Shown here one piece after another: positions 52,860-61,336 of a DNA stretch of 64,000 nt. Positions within the stretch are counted from its first letter, which is position 1. Every line of letters starts with the position of its first letter. A model generated the notes under the pieces. The model had not been told where the DNA came from. It made no database searches and was given only the letters and a program-made list of their open reading frames with translations. This DNA is from Prevotellaceae bacterium UBA2744. GTDB lineage: Bacteria; Bacteroidota; Bacteroidia; Bacteroidales; Bacteroidaceae. The translations under genes and the position numbers were made by a program. The stretch covers positions 1-64,000 of the forward strand of contig DEJQ01000008.1 of assembly GCA_002353575.1 (NCBI GenBank), in the 5' to 3' direction.

Positions 52860-53666
52860 ATGATGAATAAAGGAAATAAAACACAATGGTTTGTATTCTG
52901 CGGAGGTGGTATTCTACTCAAGGAGCCCCAGCAGGAAGGGGAACTGCATAGCATACCAGTTTCAAACACACCACCTACGGATACAAAAGAGTGGACGAGC
53001 ATTATGACTCTACCCGATTGCGAAGACGGAACTGAACGCAGGGCATATAGTATAGACAGTGCCACTCATATCGATGGTCACGTCTATGTAGGACTGAGGG
53101 AGTCGTTCGGTCGTCTTAGCAAGGAAGACTTCATTATGGCAAGTAAGGCATCAGAACTGCTCTATTGGGATTCGAACAGCAAATATTGCGGTTTTTGCGG
53201 AGCACCTATGAAACGTACAACCGACATCAGTAAACAATGTACACACTGCGGCAAGGAAGTGTGGCCGCAAGTAGCTCCGGCAATCATAGTGCGCATTCGT
53301 CGTATCAACAGAGAAGGGAAGGAACAGATTCTGCTTGTACACGCAAGAAATTTTCGCCGCAGCGAAATGTACGGACTCGTTGCAGGTTTTGTGGAAACAG
53401 GCGAGACATTGGAGGACTGCGTGCGCAGAGAGGTGAAAGAGGAAACTCACCTGCAAATAAAAAACATCAGGTATTTCGGCAGTCAGTCGTGGCCATTCCC
53501 CAGTGGAATCATGGTCGGATTCACTGCCGACTACGACGGTGGAGAATTGGACATTCAGAAAGAAGAACTCAGTACGGCCGGTTGGTTCTCGCGTGACAAA
53601 ATGCCACCAATACCTGATAAGATGTCGATTGCACGACAACTCATTGACGATTGGCTGGAAAGATAA
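52860..53666 (+). CDS. nudC: NAD(+) diphosphatase / NAD-capped RNA hydrolase
   Basis: 268 residues. A zinc ribbon with Cys110, Cys113, Cys127, Cys130 and a Nudix box at 176-198 (GFVETGETLEDCVRREVKEETHL) are diagnostic, along with FGSQSWPFPSGIM, the NADH-selective motif SQPWPFPxS with one change. It hydrolyses NADH and removes NAD caps from RNA. The conserved Gly near the end of the Nudix box is His197 here. The first two codons are both ATG. Confidence 0.9.
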   Translation: MMNKGNKTQWFVFCGGGILLKEPQQEGELHSIPVSNTPPTDTKEWTSIMTLPDCEDGTERRAYSIDSATHIDGHVYVGLRESFGRLSKEDFIMASKASELLYWDSNSKYCGFCGAPMKRTTDISKQCTHCGKEVWPQVAPAIIVRIRRINREGKEQILLVHARNFRRSEMYGLVAGFVETGETLEDCVRREVKEETHLQIKNIRYFGSQSWPFPSGIMVGFTADYDGGELDIQKEELSTAGWFSRDKMPPIPDKMSIARQLIDDWLER

Positions 53667-53728
53667 GAGTCTGTCGGTAATTAAGGGCTGCGACAGGTCG
53701 GTAAGCAATTAGCGAATACCACAAATAC

Positions 53729-53766
53729 AAAAGTGCCTCATTTCACAATGAAGCACTTTTTATTTT
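53729..53766. terminator. Bidirectional terminator between nudC and the 53.8-kb intergenic element
   Basis: A 14-bp stem (53729-53742 with 53747-53760, one mismatch) and 4-nt loop, with TTTTTATTTT on the + side and AAAA on the other. Ends nudC, and any leftward transcript from the 53848 promoter. Confidence 0.75.
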
Positions 53767-53799
53767 CAATAGGTATTAGTTTTAAGGTAAAAAAGATTG
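53763..53799. repeat. Second copy of the 29.74-kb small RNA core motif
   Basis: TTTTCA...GGTATTAG-TTTTAAGGT-AAAA-AAAGATTG matches the core at 29741-29781 with a 4-nt deletion and few changes. No + strand promoter precedes this copy. A consensus promoter reads the other strand (53848 to 53818), so its transcript would be antisense to the motif. Confidence 0.6.
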
Positions 53800-53817
53800 T
53801 ATTCAGGATAACTGATG

Positions 53818-53848
53818 CAAAGGTATGTAATCTTTCATTCCGTACAAA
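53818..53848 (-). promoter_or_regulatory. Leftward consensus promoter without a gene
   Basis: On the - strand: TTTG at 53848-53845, 19 nt, TACCTTTG at 53825-53818. Transcription would start near 53811 and run to the terminator at 53729, a product of about 80 nt. Confidence 0.65.
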
Positions 53849-53947
53849 CTATTTTGGAAGAATTTTTACCACCTGAGCATTTTTTTTACCATTATACCCC
53901 ATTCTGCATATTTATTTTCTACATGAATACCCGATTTACACCCTATT

Positions 53948-55456
53948 TTACAGAGTAACACCATTCTTGAAGATAGCTATCTCCTGATAGTTTTTCTTCT
54001 CGTTCCACGTAGGCTCGCCATTGGCAATGGCAATCACTTTCTTCATGAATCGCAGGAATACATCCTTCATACTCTCGCCCTCAACTATAGAGCCTGCATT
54101 GAAATCAATCCAAGTAGGTTTGTTCTGTGCCAGATTACTGTTAGTACTTACCTTCATTGTTGGAACGAATGTGCCGAATGGAGTACCTCGACCAGTTGTA
54201 AACAGTACAATATGACAACCGGCAGAAGCCAAGGCTGTACTTGCTACAAGGTCGTTGCCCGGAGCAGACAAGAGGTTGAGTCCTTTAACCTGAAGGCGTT
54301 CGCCATACTGGAGAACTCCGCACACAGCACTTTTGCCACACTTTTGTGTACAACCAAGGGCTTTCTCTTCGAGAGTCGAGATACCACCAGCCTTATTGCC
54401 GGGAGATGGATTCTCGCCGACAGGCTCTCCGTGTGAAAGGAAATACTGTTTGAAATCATTGACAAGACTCACTGTCTGGTCAAACAGTTCCGGTGTCTTA
54501 CAACGGTTCATAAGTATTGTCTCGGCACCAAACATCTCAGGGACTTCGGTAAGTACAGTCGTTCCGCCCTGCGAAACGATAAAGTCAGAAAATACACCAA
54601 GCAGCGGATTTGCAGTAATTCCAGAGAATCCATCGGAACCACCACATTTGAGTCCGACCCGCAACTCAGAGAGAGGAATCTCTGTGCGTTCATCCTTTTC
54701 GGCTATGGCATAGAGTTCGCGCAGAATCTTCATTCCTTCCTCCACTTCGTCGCCCACTACTTTCTGACTCACCATGAAGCGGATGCGCTCCTTATCGTAA
54801 TCGCCAAGCAATTCTTCAAACTTGTCAGGCTGGTTGTTTTCACATCCCAGACCGACAACGAGCACAGCTCCAGCATTTGGATGGAGTACGAGGTCGCGCA
54901 GAATCTTACGAGTATTTTCGTGGTCATCGCTCAACTGACTGCATCCGTAATTATGAGGGAATGCTACGATGCGTAACTTTTCACTACCCTTCTCTTTCTC
55001 TAACTGATTCTTCAATTGGTTAATAACACCGTTGACACAGCCCACTGTCGGAACAATCCAGAGTTCGTTACGAATACCTACATCACCATTCTTACGACGG
55101 TAACCCATGAACGTAAGCTGCTCTTTCGGGAACCACTCTGCATAGGCGGGATTGGTTAGAGCATCAGGTCCGACTGGCTGATATTTGTAATCTAACAAAC
55201 CTGCCAGATTCGTCTTGATATTGGCATCATAGATAAAGTCGCCCTTTTTATGGTCCTCTTTCAGATGGCCGATAGGATATCCGTATTTGATAATATCTTC
55301 ACCAGCCTTCAGGTCCTGAAGCAGGAGTTTATGCCCAGCGGGCACTTCACCTGTAGTAGTTACTTCTACACCTTCTACGTCAACAGTCTCGCCGGCTTTC
55401 AGCGGAACTATTGCCACTGCCACATTGTCGGCAGGATTAATCTTTATCGTTTTCAT
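53948..55456 (-). CDS. uxaA: Altronate dehydratase
   Basis: 502 residues. It dehydrates D-altronate to 2-keto-3-deoxygluconate in the galacturonate pathway. An N-terminal SAF domain (about 1-95) is followed by the UxaA/GarD domain with GYRRKNGDVGIRNELWIVPTVGCVNG, FPHNYGCSQLSDDHENT, GLKCGGSDGFSGITANP and CTQKCGKSAVCGV, whose His and Cys residues bind the metal (Fe). Length is normal. It is 15 bp downstream of dnaB, an unrelated gene, and away from kdgK/eda, so its control is unclear. Confidence 0.93.
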   Translation of the reverse strand: MKTIKINPADNVAVAIVPLKAGETVDVEGVEVTTTGEVPAGHKLLLQDLKAGEDIIKYGYPIGHLKEDHKKGDFIYDANIKTNLAGLLDYKYQPVGPDALTNPAYAEWFPKEQLTFMGYRRKNGDVGIRNELWIVPTVGCVNGVINQLKNQLEKEKGSEKLRIVAFPHNYGCSQLSDDHENTRKILRDLVLHPNAGAVLVVGLGCENNQPDKFEELLGDYDKERIRFMVSQKVVGDEVEEGMKILRELYAIAEKDERTEIPLSELRVGLKCGGSDGFSGITANPLLGVFSDFIVSQGGTTVLTEVPEMFGAETILMNRCKTPELFDQTVSLVNDFKQYFLSHGEPVGENPSPGNKAGGISTLEEKALGCTQKCGKSAVCGVLQYGERLQVKGLNLLSAPGNDLVASTALASAGCHIVLFTTGRGTPFGTFVPTMKVSTNSNLAQNKPTWIDFNAGSIVEGESMKDVFLRFMKKVIAIANGEPTWNEKKNYQEIAIFKNGVTL

Positions 55457-55471
55457 ATATTAGAGGTTTAT

Positions 55472-57049
55472 TTAAAATGGCACATCATTTTGAGGTGTAA
55501 AGTCAGCAGCCGTCAGACTGTCAAAACCACCATCATCGGGAACTGGTTCAGCAGCATTCTGTTTTTTTGCTGTATTCGACGACGATGAAATAAGTCCGTC
55601 GTTGAAATTGTCATCAAGATTATTCGAGTGTAAATCGAGGAAACGGGCATACTGTCCGACAAATCGCATTCTCACGTCTTCGACCGAACCGTTACGGTGC
55701 TTGGCAATGATGAATTCTGCCACACCCTTCAAGTCGTTACCGTACTGATCCTTATAAATCTTGTAATACTCAGGGCGATGGATGAAAGCCACAAGGTCGG
55801 CATCCTGCTCGATGGCACCCGATTCACGCAAGTCGCTCAACTGCGGACGCTTGCTGTCAGCTTTATTCTCATCGTTACCCACACGGTTTTCCACCGAACG
55901 GTTCAACTGCGAGAGGGCGATAATAGGAATGTTCAATTCCTTAGCGAGTCCTTTCAGAGAACGCGAAATAGTGCTGACTTCTTCCTGACGAGAATTGTAC
56001 GACATTCCGCTCGCATTCATAAGCTGCAAGTAGTCGATAATGATAATCTGCACACCATATTCGCGTACGAGTCGGCGGGCTTTAGTTCGCAATTCAAATA
56101 CAGAAAGCGACGGAGTATCATCGATATATAGCGGAGCATCGTGGAGCTGGGTAATCTTTGTGTCAAGTTGTTCCCATTCATATGGAGCCAACTGACCACT
56201 CTTGATTTTCTCGCCCGGAATCTCACATACGTTCACAATAAGACGGTTAACGAGTTGCACGTTCGACATTTCAAGCGAGAACATGGCAACAGGAATCCTG
56301 TTGTCAACAGCCATATTCCTTGCCATAGAGAGCACGAAGGCTGTCTTACCCATTGCCGGTCGGGCAGCAATGATGATAAGGTCGCTATTCTGCCAACCGC
56401 TCGTCACGCGGTCGATATCCTTGAATCCTGAAGTAAGACCACTCAGACCGTCGGTTCGAGCCGCTGCTTTCTGCAACATTCCGTATGCCTCCTTGATGAC
56501 CGGGTTAATCTGCGTGAAGTCCTTCTTCATATTCGTCTTTGAGAGTTCGAAGAGCTGTCCCTCAGCCTGCTGCATCAGTTCGGCGATATCCTGCGAATCG
56601 TCAAAAGCCTGTCTCTGTATGTTGCTTGAATATGTAATCAGTTCACGAGCCAAAGCCTTTTGAGCAATGATACGGGCATGGTATTCGATATGTGCAGAAC
56701 TGAGCACCTTACGACTGAGTTCGGTAATCGCAACAGGACCGCCCACCAGTTCCAGGTCGCCGGTTTTCTTCAGTTGTTCCGTCACTGTGAGGATATCTAC
56801 AGGACTATTCTCTGCAGCCAAATCTCTGATAGCCGCAAAGATTCGCTGATGTTTCGTGTCATAAAAGGACTCCGGCTTAAGGTAATCGGAAATCAGACCA
56901 AATGCATCGCGCTCAATCATACAGGCACCTATAACGGCCTCTTCAAGTTCGAGTGCCTGCGGCTGCAGTCGCCCGTCCTCACTCAACGGTGCCGGTGAAG
57001 TCCTTCTTGTTTGTCTGGGTGTTCTGGCTCTGTTAGTCTCCCCTGCCAT
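55472..57049 (-). CDS. dnaB: Replicative DNA helicase
   Basis: 525 residues. N-terminal DnaG-interaction domain (about 30-170), RecA-like motor with Walker A ARPAMGKTA (229-237), IIIIDYLQL (Walker B) and HRNGSVEDVRMRF near the end. The hexamer unwinds DNA at replication forks. The basic N-terminal stretch (NRARTPRQTRRTSPA) and the C-terminal Asn/Asp tail are typical of the phylum. The likely promoter is at 57117-57124. Confidence 0.97.
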   Translation of the reverse strand: MAGETNRARTPRQTRRTSPAPLSEDGRLQPQALELEEAVIGACMIERDAFGLISDYLKPESFYDTKHQRIFAAIRDLAAENSPVDILTVTEQLKKTGDLELVGGPVAITELSRKVLSSAHIEYHARIIAQKALARELITYSSNIQRQAFDDSQDIAELMQQAEGQLFELSKTNMKKDFTQINPVIKEAYGMLQKAAARTDGLSGLTSGFKDIDRVTSGWQNSDLIIIAARPAMGKTAFVLSMARNMAVDNRIPVAMFSLEMSNVQLVNRLIVNVCEIPGEKIKSGQLAPYEWEQLDTKITQLHDAPLYIDDTPSLSVFELRTKARRLVREYGVQIIIIDYLQLMNASGMSYNSRQEEVSTISRSLKGLAKELNIPIIALSQLNRSVENRVGNDENKADSKRPQLSDLRESGAIEQDADLVAFIHRPEYYKIYKDQYGNDLKGVAEFIIAKHRNGSVEDVRMRFVGQYARFLDLHSNNLDDNFNDGLISSSSNTAKKQNAAEPVPDDGGFDSLTAADFTPQNDVPF

Positions 57050-57116
57050 CTGTTATATTGTATATAATGTGTAAAATTCAAATATTATCTGCCTCTCTGT
57101 AAAAAGTCACAGTGTG

Positions 57117-57124
57117 CAAAAGTA
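57117..57124 (-). promoter_or_regulatory. -7 box of dnaB
   Basis: TACTTTTG on the - strand (57124-57117), 68 nt upstream of the dnaB ATG. The -33 box is not clear. The rest of the 215-bp gap to prmA (57050-57264) holds an AATCATGAT-like direct repeat (about 57220-57245) and nothing else I can support. Confidence 0.5.
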
Positions 57125-57264
57125 CGAAACATTTTGAAAACTTTCACTTTCCCCGACAATCTATTTTCAAAAAATCTTCCCCGAAGGGTAGTAATTATAA
57201 TTATGCTACATGAATGAACCTAATCATGATACATGAACGATTTTAATCATAACACACGAAGCAT

Positions 57265-58053
57265 TCAGGACGAGAAAACAAGGACAGTCCATTCGTTTTT
57301 CGAGAGTTGGGTGGCCAGGCGAAGTTCCTCCTCTTCGGCAGCTGCGATTACGTGTGGAGAATCAGAAAGGAAAAAGCCAGATGTTACAAGTGTACCACCT
57401 TGACGCAGGTGCTTTTTGTAAATGGGCAAATCGCGAATAATGATATTCCGATGTATATTTACAACTATAGTGTCGAAAGTGCCTTCGATGGCAGAGGCAT
57501 CGCCTTGAATAGCAGTATAGTTGGAAAGTGAGTTGAGTGCGAAATTCTCCTTGGTATTCTCCACACTAAGCGGGTCTATGTCGATAGAGACCACCTGAGT
57601 GGCACCATGCAAAGCCATACAGATACCCAGCACACCGGTACCACACCCCATATCAAGAACTTTTTGACCAGAAAAATGCTGCTGACTGAGATATTCCACA
57701 AGCTGATAGGTGGTTTCGTGACTGCCGCTGCCAAAGGCACCATGCGGTTGAAGACGAATACCGAATTCACGCTCAAGCACAGGATCGAAACTGTTCCGCT
57801 CCCACTCCTCGTTCCAGTCTTTACCTTCCACATCATCAACAGAGTAAGTCACCTTAGTATCAGGCATGAAGAAGTCGGCCAGACACTCTCTGACGGTGTT
57901 TTCCGAAAAGTCAGCCGCGGGAATATAAGCGCGCAATCCCGAGTCTATAGGTTCGAAAGTGTCGAAACCTACCTCGCCCAGCATAGCCGAAAGCACATCT
58001 TGCGCTACTTCAGTAGTAGGTCGTATGTTAAATTCTATCTGTTTATAATCCAT
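57265..58053 (-). CDS. prmA: Ribosomal protein L11 methyltransferase
   Basis: 262 residues. It trimethylates lysines of L11. The N-terminal L11-recognition domain is followed by the SAM fold with VLDMGCGTGVLGICMA, DIDPLSVENTKENFALN and VVNIHRNIIIRDLP. It has no strong promoter; the upstream GH25/pfp genes are on the same strand with a 69-bp gap. Confidence 0.93.
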   Translation of the reverse strand: MDYKQIEFNIRPTTEVAQDVLSAMLGEVGFDTFEPIDSGLRAYIPAADFSENTVRECLADFFMPDTKVTYSVDDVEGKDWNEEWERNSFDPVLEREFGIRLQPHGAFGSGSHETTYQLVEYLSQQHFSGQKVLDMGCGTGVLGICMALHGATQVVSIDIDPLSVENTKENFALNSLSNYTAIQGDASAIEGTFDTIVVNIHRNIIIRDLPIYKKHLRQGGTLVTSGFFLSDSPHVIAAAEEEELRLATQLSKNEWTVLVFSS

Positions 58054-58122
58054 AGTCTCATGGTTTAGATGTTTATCAGTTCAAGTATTTTGCCTGTAAT
58101 TTCAAACAAGGCTTTCAGGGAT

Positions 58123-58959
58123 TTAATCTTCCCTCTGAATAGTCATATTGATTAGGTCCTCGTATGTACCGTTGAACACGTTTATATCCACATAACCCTT
58201 CACACCGTCGATCTTTCCTGCATCTGTATGCTGCCAGAAGCTCCAGGGACCTTTATAGGAAAGAGTATCTACATAATAATGTGCTATCCAGTAAGGATTC
58301 TGGTCGAATTCGAGTGTCTGCAGATATTTCTGCCGGAACTTATACGAGGCATACAGCACCGGCTTTATCTGATAGTGTTCTTCAACAATTCGCAACCACG
58401 TCTTCACTTCCCTGCAAAGCTGCGCCGAAGTGAGGCTGCCGATTCTCTCCACATCGAGTACAGGCGGCAGGTCGGACTCGTCCAACTGGACTATCTTGCA
58501 GAAGAACTTAGCCTGAGCTGCAGCCGGCGACTGCGGACTGTAGAAATGATATGCGCCACGAAGTATGTTGTTCTTCCTGGCATTATAGAAATTCTGATTG
58601 AAATTCTCGTCTATGATGTCCGTCCCTTCAGTTGCCTTCACATATATGAAACTGAGCGGAACACCATGAAGGCGGGCATTTCGGAGCACCTCCCAGTCAA
58701 TATCATCCTGGTAGTGGCTTATGTCTATGCCTCGCACCGTTCCGTCGGGGTACTGTACATGACTGTGCATAGCCTTGTTCCACAGAGGGAACCTCGGAAT
58801 GACTACGGTGCGGATAACAAACAACAGGAATACTGCCGCCACGATGGCAAGCAGGCTCCAAAACAGATATGCAGAAAAGCGCCGAAACGCAGAAGATAAG
58901 AACTTGCTACGTTTCGACGACTTCTTGCTTTTTGTAGTTCTATGCTTAGGCTTGTTCAA
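58123..58959 (-). CDS. Membrane-anchored GH25 muramidase with TTG start
   Basis: 278 residues from the chosen TTG (58959-58957). A Lys/Arg/Ser-rich cytoplasmic head (1-27) and one transmembrane helix (about 29-53) anchor a GH25 domain with RGIDISHYQDDIDW (Asp79) and PPVLDVERIG (Asp169, Glu171), ending in IDGVKGYVDINVFNG. The open frame extends 47 codons further into pfp from an ATG at 59100, but that stretch is the shadow of the pfp C-terminus. The TTG overlaps the pfp stop by 14 bp and suggests translational coupling. It would trim peptidoglycan at the outer face of the inner membrane. Confidence 0.82.
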   Translation of the reverse strand: MNKPKHRTTKSKKSSKRSKFLSSAFRRFSAYLFWSLLAIVAAVFLLFVIRTVVIPRFPLWNKAMHSHVQYPDGTVRGIDISHYQDDIDWEVLRNARLHGVPLSFIYVKATEGTDIIDENFNQNFYNARKNNILRGAYHFYSPQSPAAAQAKFFCKIVQLDESDLPPVLDVERIGSLTSAQLCREVKTWLRIVEEHYQIKPVLYASYKFRQKYLQTLEFDQNPYWIAHYYVDTLSYKGPWSFWQHTDAGKIDGVKGYVDINVFNGTYEDLINMTIQRED

Positions 58960-60586
58960 GCTGCAGAGTCTTTGTAGTCTGGTCGCAAACCTCAGATGGT
59001 CCCCAATACTGGATTGGACCTGGATAGACGTAAGCTGTCTGTTTAGCCCATTCATCGCGCTTTGAAGCGAAATACTTGAATGGAGCACCGTCGAGTTCAA
59101 CCAAAGCCTTGCGAATTACAGGCTTCATCTTTCCGTTACGCTTCTCAAGGTTCATCATCATTGTGATAGGCACACCACCTGCAATCCATTCAGCAGCAGG
59201 CTTGGTAGTGTTCTTGATTACAGACATGTAACCAGTCTTGCCATTAGCAATGAGTCGGCTTGCGTTGTAACCCAGTGAGTAGCAGTAGTCAGCGTCGTAG
59301 TTAGATGGAGCAGCACAACGGCCTTCATAACCGAAGAAATGATGCTGAGTGCCAAACTTACCTACATACTTACCCTCTTTCTTCCACTCTGCCAACTTAG
59401 CAGCGACCATACGGCTGAGGAGCTTTTCTGTCTCGATGAGCGACACCTGTACATTTCCGTGTGGGTCGCGGTCGAGAGCCAACTGAGCAGCCACGTCGGC
59501 TGGGAGCGACTCGAATGTTTTGAGGTTGTCAGCAGCGATGTGTGACTTAACATATGCAATCTGCTCATCTGCGTTGCTGAGAGCCTGAGCTTCAGGAGTA
59601 GCGAGCACATCGTTGAGTTCTGCGATGAGTTTCTTGATAGCCGGGATAAACTCGATGATACCCTCAGGGATGAGGACAGTACCGAAGTTGTTGCCTTCTG
59701 CTGCACGAGCGGCAACAGCATTAGCGATGTAAGTAACTACATCGTCGAGGCTCATTGCTTTAGCCTCTACCTCTTCGCTGACGAGACAGATGTTTGGCTG
59801 ACACTGAAGAGCACACTCAAGAGCGATGTGGCTTGCACTACGGCCCATCAACTTAATGAAATGCCAGTACTTACGAGCCGAGTTACAGTCGCGCTGGATG
59901 TTACCGATGAGTTCTGAGTAAGTCTTACAAGCTGTGTCGAAACCGAAGCTGGTCTCAATCTGCTCGTTCTTCAGGTCACCGTCGATAGTCTTAGGACAAC
60001 CTATTACCTGAACACCATACTTCTTTGCTGCGTAGTATTCTGCGAGCACGCAAGCGTTAGTATTCGAGTCGTCTCCGCCGATGATAACTAGAGCTTTGAT
60101 GCCGAGTTCGCGAAGAATCTGAATACCCTTCTCAAACTGATCTACCTCTTCGAGTTTTGTACGACCCGAACCGATGATATCAAAACCGCCTGTGTTGCGG
60201 TACTGGTCCATAAGTTCCGGAGTAATCTCCATGTATTTGTGGTCAACGAGACCGCCAGGACCGAGAATGAATCCATAGAGCTTATTGTTTGGATTGAGCG
60301 ACTTCACACCATCGAACAGGCCGGAGATTACGTTGTGACCGCCTGGAGCCTGACCGCCAGAGAGGATGATACCCACGTTGAATGGTTCAAGCTTAGGCTG
60401 ATCGCCCGGTTCGAAAGTGATTACGGGCATACCGTATGTGTTAGGGAAAAGTTCCTTGATTTCCTTCTGATTACCTACTGATTCTGTTGCTTTTCCTTCA
60501 ACGGCAACAACCGGACCCTGCAGAGCTTTTGGGAGTTTTGGCTGATACTGGGCACGAGCTGCCTGAAGAGCTGAAATTTCTGCCAT
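58946..60586 (-). CDS. pfp: Diphosphate--fructose-6-phosphate 1-phosphotransferase
   Basis: 546 residues, PPi-dependent phosphofructokinase of the long (plant beta/Borrelia) clade. LSGGQAPGGHNVISG (76-90), GGDDSNTNAC with the Asp that favours PPi over ATP (170-174) and CPKTIDGDLKNEQIETSFGFDTA are diagnostic. It phosphorylates fructose 6-phosphate reversibly in the cytoplasm. It is third in the leftward run kdgK-eda-pfp-GH25, 39 bp after eda, linking hexuronate entry products to glycolysis/gluconeogenesis. Confidence 0.95.
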   Translation of the reverse strand: MAEISALQAARAQYQPKLPKALQGPVVAVEGKATESVGNQKEIKELFPNTYGMPVITFEPGDQPKLEPFNVGIILSGGQAPGGHNVISGLFDGVKSLNPNNKLYGFILGPGGLVDHKYMEITPELMDQYRNTGGFDIIGSGRTKLEEVDQFEKGIQILRELGIKALVIIGGDDSNTNACVLAEYYAAKKYGVQVIGCPKTIDGDLKNEQIETSFGFDTACKTYSELIGNIQRDCNSARKYWHFIKLMGRSASHIALECALQCQPNICLVSEEVEAKAMSLDDVVTYIANAVAARAAEGNNFGTVLIPEGIIEFIPAIKKLIAELNDVLATPEAQALSNADEQIAYVKSHIAADNLKTFESLPADVAAQLALDRDPHGNVQVSLIETEKLLSRMVAAKLAEWKKEGKYVGKFGTQHHFFGYEGRCAAPSNYDADYCYSLGYNASRLIANGKTGYMSVIKNTTKPAAEWIAGGVPITMMMNLEKRNGKMKPVIRKALVELDGAPFKYFASKRDEWAKQTAYVYPGPIQYWGPSEVCDQTTKTLQLEQA

Positions 60587-60625
60587 AATTTATTTACTTT
60601 ATTAATTTATTCAACTTTATTTTAA

Positions 60626-61297
60626 TTATTTTTTTCTTGCCTCCTGAACATATCCAAGAGCTTCTTTACACTTGTCTGTGATATACTGCCAGTCACCAGC
60701 CTTTACCTTGTCGCTTGGGAACAGTTTGCTACCCATACCCACGCAGAACACGCCAGCCTTGAACCAAGCCTTCAGGTTCTCCTCTTCGGGAGCGACACCG
60801 CCTGTGACCATAATCTTCGACCAAGGCATCGGAGCCATCAGACCCTTAACCATGTTTGGTCCATAGACGTCACCAGGGAATAGTTTAGTGAGATCGCAAC
60901 CGAGTTCCTGAGCCTTGCCGATTTCGCTTACGCTACCGCAGCCGGGGCAGTAAGGAACCAGACGGCGATTGCAGACAGGAGCAATCTCCGGGTTGAAGAG
61001 CGGACCAACGACGAAGTTCGCACCCAGCTGGATGTAGAGGGCTGCAGTAGGAGCATCAACTACAGAACCGATTCCGAGAGCCAGTTCCGGACATTCCTTA
61101 GCTACATATTTTGCACACTCAGCAAATACCTCGTGAGCAAAATCGCCACGGTTGGTAAACTCGAATGCACGAACACCACCGTCGTAGCATGCCTTTATTA
61201 CCTTCTTAGCAACTTCAGGGTCACTGTGATAGAATACGGGCACCATACCCGTCGAGCCGATTTTCTGAAGCACGGCTACCTTATCAAATTTTGCCAT
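60626..61297 (-). CDS. eda: KDPG/KHG aldolase
   Basis: 223 residues from ATG 61297; an ATG three codons earlier (61306) is equally open. It cleaves 2-keto-3-deoxy-6-phosphogluconate to pyruvate and glyceraldehyde-3-phosphate. Glu46 (RAFEFTNRG) and the Schiff-base Lys138 (CDLTKLFPGDVYGP) are present, with VTGGV for phosphate binding. The CPGCGSVSEI loop holds two Cys, unusual beside E. coli Eda but not at the active site. It follows kdgK by about 39 bp, its direct metabolic partner. Confidence 0.92.
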   Translation of the reverse strand: MAKFDKVAVLQKIGSTGMVPVFYHSDPEVAKKVIKACYDGGVRAFEFTNRGDFAHEVFAECAKYVAKECPELALGIGSVVDAPTAALYIQLGANFVVGPLFNPEIAPVCNRRLVPYCPGCGSVSEIGKAQELGCDLTKLFPGDVYGPNMVKGLMAPMPWSKIMVTGGVAPEEENLKAWFKAGVFCVGMGSKLFPSDKVKAGDWQYITDKCKEALGYVQEARKK

Positions 61298-61336
61298 AAT
61301 TGTCAATTATCTGTTTTTCTGTCAGTCATCAATTCA

